A DNA stretch of 18,190 nt from CAZSPL01 sp964608735 (GTDB lineage: Bacteria > JAJVIF01 > JAPKYR01 > CAZSPL01): positions 1-18,190 of the forward strand of contig CAZSPL010000053.1 in assembly GCA_964608735.1 (NCBI GenBank), given 5' to 3'. The position numbers were made by a program, and so were the translations under genes. The notes beneath the pieces are model-generated. The model was not told the origin of the DNA and did not search any database. It worked only from the letters and a program-made list of their open reading frames with translations. Numbering within the stretch: the stretch's first letter is position 1; the number at the start of each line of letters is the position of its first letter. This document shows positions 13,536 through 18,190 of the stretch, piece by piece.

Positions 13536-14495
13536 ATATGGGACTGGCAGGGAAATATCGACGCGGTGAAGCTGTCGTCGTATGACGCGAATACGGATAT
13601 TGCCGATAATACGTACCTCACATATGCAGGACCGGGCGCGACGGATTATTCATATGTATATGAAGTGCACGATGTCGCGGTCAACCCGGCGGCTTCCGGT
13701 GACCTCAATCTGCTGATAACCGTAACCGACCCGGCGACGTTCGGCGAATCGTGGTTCCTCGACCTGCTTCCGGGAACGAACGGCAAACATGACGAGCAGG
13801 TGTTCAGCGGTTTCCTGCATGCCGCGATGGTGAACGAATGCCCGGAGCCTACAGTTGAAAGCACGGAGCCGCCGTTTGGTTCGGGAGTGCTCGACGACGT
13901 GGTGTTCAACTGCACGGGGCTCGTGGACGGCCCTACCCTTGGCGTTAAACTCACCGATGGCGTCACGGACTGGGTCGGCACCGATGTGAATTACATCAGC
14001 GCGACGGAGATGACCGCGGATTTGGACTTGACGGGCGTGGCATTCGGCGAAGAACTGGATATCGTCATCACGAACGGATGCGGCACCGAGGGAGTCGGTC
14101 CCGCGACATGGCTTGTGCTTCATTACATACACGTTGTGGGGACACCGAACATCGATGTCATCGGCACCCGCACGCCGCGCGATATCGCCATCGACCCCTC
14201 ATCGAACCAGACAGCGGTGACGTACGACACATTCTGGATAAACTGGTCGAACAACTACCAGAACCAGTCATCCAATTATTATTCCTGGAGCAGCCAGCAG
14301 ATGGGAAACATGGACGCGCAGCCCGACCTTATCTGGTATAGCCATGCATACATGGGGCAGTACGGCGGTAACTACCTCTGCTGGTCGTGGACTGATTTCA
14401 CGGGCTGGCAGTCGACGCATTCGCAATGGCAACATGGCACAGACAACCGTGTCTGCGACCTGGTGAACCAGCAGGGCACGAACTACCTGTATGCG
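13536..14495 (+). CDS. Same lipoprotein gene, middle part, from amber codon to assembly gap
   Basis: 320 codons continue in the same frame as the upstream part. The first in-frame start after the amber codon is GTG at 13566, but the ten codons before it (IWDWQGNIDA) read as normal protein of the same kind, and no Shine-Dalgarno favours that GTG. Residues encoded by about 13840-14130 (from PEPTVESTEPPFGSG to the GTEGVGPATWLVL segment) resemble an IPT/TIG-like immunoglobulin fold, as found in cell-surface proteins. The last part is rich in Trp, Tyr, Asn and Gln. The frame runs into the run of N. Without read-through or correction of the TAG this part would lack a signal peptide and could not be exported. 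Confidence 0.65.
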
Positions 14496-14505
14496 NNNNN
14501 NNNNN
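14496..14505. other. Assembly gap (ten N) inside the lipoprotein gene
   Basis: Ten N, probably a placeholder of unknown length. Codons before the gap begin at positions divisible by 3 and those after it at positions leaving remainder 2. The true gap must therefore be 2 modulo 3 long, for example 8 or 11 bases, if one frame crosses it. Confidence 0.95.
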
Positions 14506-14506
14506 C

Positions 14507-15013
14507 GGGGGGATATCGATAATGAGTACAAATGCAGACTACAGCCTCAACTACCCGGCTCACATGACGGGAACATTTTATAACGGTCCCGGTAATACCG
14601 GTGTACTCGTTGACAACTTGATTGCTATCGACATGCCAGAGTATTCCGGAAGCGGCAACCCGGACATGTATTTTCTCGAGGCGCTTCCCGACACGGATAC
14701 CGCGGTCGTCGAGAAATGGCATATAGCAAATACTCCGACATTCCTGCTCGCTTTTGGGGAGGATCACCTGTACGACGCGCTCGATATCACCGTCGATTCG
14801 GACTACAACGTGTATATTCTGGAGAAAGATTCGAACGGCGACGCGAACATCTGGGCGTACGACGCGTCGGGAGCGTTGATAGGAGCGAGCGGGCCGCTGA
14901 CATCGGCGGAGCTTTCGGGGGACCCGCTTCGAATGGACTGCAGCCTGTCGGCATCGCCGAATGAAGTGCATGTGCTGCATTCGGACGGGGTGACGCGGTT
15001 TTCGATGTATTAA
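14507..15013 (+). CDS. Same lipoprotein gene, C-terminal part after the gap
   Basis: 168 residues are readable from the gap edge to TAA at 15011-15013. An ATG at 14522 is the first start codon in the frame, but it has no Shine-Dalgarno and the protein has no signal peptide, so this is best read as the C-terminal end of the interrupted lipoprotein. Segments such as ALDITVDSDYNVYILEKD and NIWAYDASGALIGASG resemble beta-propeller blades, as in NHL or PQQ-type repeats of surface proteins. The whole gene would encode about 780 residues. A repeat element and an intrinsic terminator follow. Confidence 0.65.
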   Translation, partial: GGISIMSTNADYSLNYPAHMTGTFYNGPGNTGVLVDNLIAIDMPEYSGSGNPDMYFLEALPDTDTAVVEKWHIANTPTFLLAFGEDHLYDALDITVDSDYNVYILEKDSNGDANIWAYDASGALIGASGPLTSAELSGDPLRMDCSLSASPNEVHVLHSDGVTRFSMY

Positions 15014-15022
15014 GAGAGTGCG

Positions 15023-15100
15023 CAGCCCCTGGGCAGTCCCGCGCTGGGGATTGCACGCCGTACAGGACACGCCCATTCTCGCGGACTCGAAGTGGGCGTG
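15023..15100. repeat. Third copy of the GGGACAGTCCC-type repeat and an adjacent hairpin
   Basis: CAGCCCCTGGGCAGTCCC at 15023-15040 differs from the arm at 3037-3055 by one substitution and one missing base. Just after it, CACGCCCA at 15068-15075 and TGGGCGTG at 15093-15100 form a perfect eight-base inverted repeat with a 17-base loop, running into GGCACCC, which recalls the GTGGCACC motif at 280-320. The stretch lies between the lipoprotein stop and the terminator and encodes nothing recognisable. Confidence 0.5.
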
Positions 15101-15130
15101 GCACCCGGAGATATTTTGGGAATAAATACA

Positions 15131-15155
15131 GCCCCGGTGAATCCGGGGTTTTTTT
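15131..15155 (+). terminator. Intrinsic terminator after the lipoprotein gene
   Basis: CCCCGG-TGAAT-CCGGGG at 15132-15148 followed at once by seven T is a textbook Rho-independent terminator for plus-strand transcription. It separates the lipoprotein from purN. Confidence 0.85.
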
Positions 15156-15187
15156 ACGGCATAGGGGATAGCAGGCGGGCGGGCTTG

Positions 15188-15196
15188 TGATAAAAT
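15188..15196 (+). promoter_or_regulatory. Extended -10 promoter of purN
   Basis: TGA-TAAAAT matches the extended -10 consensus and lies 30 bases before the purN start, downstream of the terminator. GGGGAGGT at 15215-15222 is the Shine-Dalgarno. No clear -35 is visible. Confidence 0.45.
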
Positions 15197-15226
15197 CAGC
15201 ATGTAAAATGACCCGGGGAGGTCAGG

Positions 15227-15841
15227 ATGAAGAAGAGAATCGGCGTGCTGGCATCGGGAAGGGGAACCAATCTCCAGGCGATAATCGACACCTGCAAGGA
15301 CGGGACGATTCCCGACGCGGAGGTGGCGATAGTCGTGAGCGACGTCGCCGATGCATACGCGCTCGAGCGCGCGAAGGCCGGTGGTATCGCGACGAAGGTG
15401 GTGCTTCGGGGGGATTTCGAGAAGGTGAAGGATTTCAACATGGCGATAGGTGACGCGCTCGAAGAAGCGGGCGTCGACCTGGTATGCCTCGCGGGATACA
15501 TGCGGATACTCTCCAAGTCGCTGGTGAAACGGTTCTACGGCAGGTGCCTGAACATCCACCCGGCGCTGCTGCCGTCATTCCCAGGGCTCGACGGGCAGAA
15601 GCAGGCGTGGGATTACGGGGTGAAGGTGTCGGGATGCACGGTGCATTACGTGGATGAAGGATGCGACACCGGGCCGGTTATCATACAGCGGGCGGTGACG
15701 GTCGATGAAGGCTGCACCGTGAAGGAACTCTCGGCGAAAATTCTGAAAGAGGAGCACAAGGCATACCCGGAAGCGATACGGCTGCATCTTTCGGGAAGGC
15801 TTACGATTGCGGGAAGGCGGGTAATCATCAGCCCGGGATAA
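15227..15841 (+). CDS. purN: Phosphoribosylglycinamide formyltransferase 1
   Basis: A 204-residue GAR transformylase. It transfers a formyl group from 10-formyltetrahydrofolate to glycinamide ribonucleotide, the third step of purine synthesis, in the cytosol. SGRGTNLQAI (10-19) is the phosphate-binding loop. CLNIHPALLPSFPGL holds the catalytic Asn109 and His111, and the third catalytic residue is Asp147 in VDEGCDTGPVI. KVSGCTVHYV is also typical. Length and motifs are complete. It has its own promoter-like site and follows a terminator, so it is not in one unit with the lipoprotein. No other purine gene is nearby. The downstream transglutaminase gene begins 91 bases after its stop and may be co-transcribed. 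Confidence 0.96.
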   Translation: MKKRIGVLASGRGTNLQAIIDTCKDGTIPDAEVAIVVSDVADAYALERAKAGGIATKVVLRGDFEKVKDFNMAIGDALEEAGVDLVCLAGYMRILSKSLVKRFYGRCLNIHPALLPSFPGLDGQKQAWDYGVKVSGCTVHYVDEGCDTGPVIIQRAVTVDEGCTVKELSAKILKEEHKAYPEAIRLHLSGRLTIAGRRVIISPG

Positions 15842-15852
15842 TGCGCGGATGC

Positions 15853-15933
15853 GCTTGAACAATACGCGGGCGGAATTAGTCAACCATGTGGGGCGCGGGG
15901 CGAAGAAATCAGCTTGAGGAATACGCGAGCGGA
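15853..15933 (+). repeat. Imperfect 22-base direct repeat before the transglutaminase gene
   Basis: The segments at 15853-15874 (GCTTGAACAATACGCGGGCG and two more bases) and 15912-15933 share 19 of 22 bases, 59 bases apart. The second copy ends on the A of the start codon at 15933. It may be a local duplication of the translation start region. No other signal is visible in this gap. Confidence 0.4.
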
Positions 15934-18190
15934 TGTCGGTAAATATCAGTCACTTGAAGAGCGCAATCACCCGTACCCCCGACCTCGAGGGGGGCAAACC
16001 GAACATGCTGGTGTACGGGGCATATTTCGCCCTGTGCGCGCTGGCGATAAACACGGCGTTCCTGGTCTTCGATTTCGCCAACATGCGTTTTCTTTTCCTG
16101 GCGGGGCTCCTGGTCGGGTATGTGTTTTCATATTACGTGGCGAGGCGATGGCATATAATAATCGGCCAGACGCTCGATATCATAAGCCTCGCCGTAACCG
16201 TCCTCTATATATTCCGCATCGTCGACCAGGTGGGAAGCTGGGGTTCGCTTCTCGCGGAACTTCTCTGCCTGCTGTTGATTCTCAAGAGTTTCAAGCTGTT
16301 CACGGTGGGTGATTTTTTCCAGCCGCTGATGATGTCGTCGGCGCTTTTCGTATTCGCCTCGCTTCCGAGCTATTCGGCGATGTATGTCATATCGCTGCTG
16401 GCTTACATGTTCATCCTCTCCTTCGCGCTGTATGCATCGCAGCTTAAAGAGGTCACGCGGCTCGAGCGGGGGGAGCGCGAGCTGTCGCTGAAGTTCACCT
16501 ACCGTCGCACGGATTACTCCGGTGACACACCGCTGTCTCGCAAGCCATGGCGCGAGTTGTGGCCGTATTTAGCCAGCGGCCTGAAGTCGAGCATCGCGGT
16601 CGCGATAGTGACATTCATCATATTCAGCCTGTGTTTCTTCCAGATAGACAGGGATGTGGAGCTTGGGAACCGCTCGGACCTCAAGCGGGCGTTCACCGAA
16701 AGCGTATTCGGTCCGCGGGAATATGAAGGGATGAGCACCGACGCGCTTACCGCCACGGACGATCCCCAGAAGGGCGCGGCGCATGTGCTGTATCCCGGCT
16801 TCACCGAGGATTTCGACATCTCGCAGGGGCGTTTCGACAGCCTTGACAATCCGGCGCCGGTGATGAGCGTCAAGTCGAATTTCGAGACATACCACCGTGG
16901 AAAGGCATACGACATCTACAACGGTCGCGGATGGTCGAACAGCGAAGAAAGCGCCGAGTACAGCCAAGTGATGCTTAACGAAGACAAGCGGGAGGAGATG
17001 AACGAGGTCGACCTCAGCGAGCGGAAGCGCAATGCCACTTACACGATAGACCCGATCATCGCCGAGAAGGTGGAGATACGCGAGGAATATACGATCGAGC
17101 GGGGCATGCCACGCACAGACCTTCTTTTCACCGGCTACCAGGCGAACAAGATCATCTTCCCAAAACTCAAGACGATAACCATCGACGGTGAATTCAACAT
17201 ACGCCGCCCATCGAGCAACGACGTGCTTCGCACCGGCACGAAGTACCAGGTCGTAAGCTACAAGCTCGCGAATCCGGGCAGGATTCTCAAGGGGCAGACA
17301 TATCGCGATGTCAATTTCCCATCGCAGGAATTCCTCGACCGCTACACGCAGCTTCCGTGGGATGATTACCCGGATCAGTACGCCGAGCTGAAAAAGCTGT
17401 CGAGCAGGATAGTCGGGAATACGGCGGCGCAATACGACAAGATAGAACGGCTTATGAATTACCTGCGCGACAACTACGAATATTCGCTGAAGGAGCCGAT
17501 AGAGGTCCCGGATGAATACGACGCGGTGTATTTTTTCCTTACGAAATGGGATAAGAAGGCGGGCCATTGCGAATATTTCGCGTCGGCTCTGGCGGTACTC
17601 GCGCGCGCGGGCGGGATACCATGCCGCGTGGTGTCGGGCTATGCCCCCGGCGATTACAGCTTCAACGGGTTCATCGTCCGGCAGAAACACGCCCATGCAT
17701 GGGTGGAAGTTTATTTCCCGTATATCGGGTGGGTGGAATTCGATCCTACCCCGCCGACGCCGTGGTATGAGCGCGGGCTTTCGGGCGTCGGCGGCGCGGC
17801 GCTGTCCACCGAAAGCGCGATAGAAGAACTCTATATATTCAACCCCGGCGGGTATTTTAAGAAATACGTCATGCCGAAGCTGTTCTGGGTCTGGCGGCGG
17901 ATTTTCCGCGCGGGGGCGAGCGTGTACAGCATCTTCGCCGCGACCGAGAGCCGCACGTGGCTGTGGGAGAAGATGGTCGGCAGCCCGCGATGGTGGGGCA
18001 TCACCCTCGGGCTGATAGCGGGAAGCCTTATGCTGATGGAACTCGGCTACCTCATCGTCCTCGGGCCTGTCGGGTATCGCAAGAGGCTGATTGTACGCAG
18101 GGGGCGGGGATGGCTCGACAGGCTGGAGCGGATTCTCATCAGGAAGGAGATTCTCGAGCTTGTAGATCTGCATATACACCTGCCGATGAT
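15933..18190 (+). CDS. Membrane transglutaminase-like protein (TgpA/DUF3488 type), cut off by the window end
   Basis: The frame is open for 752 codons and leaves the window without a stop. Six or so hydrophobic segments span residues 27-237. A large extracytoplasmic region then carries a transglutaminase core with GHCEYFASALAVLARAGGIP (Cys546), HAHAWVEVYFP (His588) and WVEFDPTPP (Asp604), the full Cys-His-Asp triad. A further membrane segment lies near 690-712, followed by a basic, probably cytosolic tail. This order fits the DUF3488-transglutaminase-DUF4129 architecture of TgpA, whose transglutaminase domain faces the periplasm. Such genes often neighbour a MoxR ATPase and a DUF58 protein; here the upstream gene is purN. 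The start at 15933 is the first Met after an in-frame stop at 15915; Met25 at 16005, after a G-rich stretch, is an alternative. The substrate is unknown. Confidence 0.88.
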   Translation, partial: MSVNISHLKSAITRTPDLEGGKPNMLVYGAYFALCALAINTAFLVFDFANMRFLFLAGLLVGYVFSYYVARRWHIIIGQTLDIISLAVTVLYIFRIVDQVGSWGSLLAELLCLLLILKSFKLFTVGDFFQPLMMSSALFVFASLPSYSAMYVISLLAYMFILSFALYASQLKEVTRLERGERELSLKFTYRRTDYSGDTPLSRKPWRELWPYLASGLKSSIAVAIVTFIIFSLCFFQIDRDVELGNRSDLKRAFTESVFGPREYEGMSTDALTATDDPQKGAAHVLYPGFTEDFDISQGRFDSLDNPAPVMSVKSNFETYHRGKAYDIYNGRGWSNSEESAEYSQVMLNEDKREEMNEVDLSERKRNATYTIDPIIAEKVEIREEYTIERGMPRTDLLFTGYQANKIIFPKLKTITIDGEFNIRRPSSNDVLRTGTKYQVVSYKLANPGRILKGQTYRDVNFPSQEFLDRYTQLPWDDYPDQYAELKKLSSRIVGNTAAQYDKIERLMNYLRDNYEYSLKEPIEVPDEYDAVYFFLTKWDKKAGHCEYFASALAVLARAGGIPCRVVSGYAPGDYSFNGFIVRQKHAHAWVEVYFPYIGWVEFDPTPPTPWYERGLSGVGGAALSTESAIEELYIFNPGGYFKKYVMPKLFWVWRRIFRAGASVYSIFAATESRTWLWEKMVGSPRWWGITLGLIAGSLMLMELGYLIVLGPVGYRKRLIVRRGRGWLDRLERILIRKEILELVDLHIHLPM

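Noticed and set aside
12672..15013. Genome-wide recoding of TAG as a sense codon
   Set aside because: TAG ends several intact genes at the expected family length in this window.
15849..15917. A 22-codon reading frame between purN and the transglutaminase
   Set aside because: No Shine-Dalgarno, no recognisable peptide, and a frame this short is expected by chance.
16569..18179. A 536-residue minus-strand frame
   Set aside because: It is antisense to the transglutaminase gene, which has an intact Cys-His-Asp triad and membrane segments.

Overview
The window looks bacterial: a GC-rich, gene-dense stretch with Shine-Dalgarno starts, standard stop codons (TAG is a frequent normal stop) and short intergenic gaps. 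A run of ten N at 14496-14505 shows it comes from a scaffolded draft, probably an uncultured organism. The gene set points to anaerobic or low-energy metabolism: a membrane-bound ion-pumping pyrophosphatase and a four-gene electron-bifurcating flavoprotein cluster. I could not place the lineage from sequence alone.

Layout. 1-379 has no gene but holds a nested hairpin and a GTGCC/GGCAC repeat cluster. 380-2257 (+) is a three-gene run: creatininase-family amidohydrolase, aconitase-type small (swivel) subunit without a large subunit, and an L,D-transpeptidase of the YafK type. 2287-2934 (-) encodes a multi-zinc-ribbon protein. 2935-3297 is gene-free and contains a small inverted/direct repeat element. 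3298-7363 (-) carries hppA and, upstream of it, a FapA/DUF342 protein. hppA appears to have its own consensus promoter and a leader with two quasi-palindromes. 7364-7602 holds a second palindromic repeat element. 7603-8916 (-) is MtaB, the tRNA methylthiotransferase.

9012-12535 (+) is a tight operon etfB-etfA-etfC(fixC)-etfX(fixX), which fits the membrane-associated bifurcating EtfABCX complex. It would couple NADH oxidation to reduction of ferredoxin/flavodoxin and quinone. Together with the pyrophosphatase it suggests careful energy conservation: pyrophosphate hydrolysis would build an ion gradient, and bifurcation would supply low-potential electrons.

12672-15013 (+) is one large secreted lipoprotein gene. 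It is interrupted by an in-frame amber codon at 13533-13535 and by the assembly gap. It ends in front of a third copy of the palindromic repeat and a clear intrinsic terminator. purN follows (15227-15841), then a membrane transglutaminase of the TgpA/DUF3488 type that runs off the window end (15933 onward).

The most notable points are the amber codon in the lipoprotein gene, the family of small GGGACAG/CTGTCCC elements in three intergenic gaps, the hppA leader palindromes, and the orphan aconitase-type small subunit next to a creatininase homologue. No mobile-element protein, CRISPR array, tRNA or rRNA was seen.
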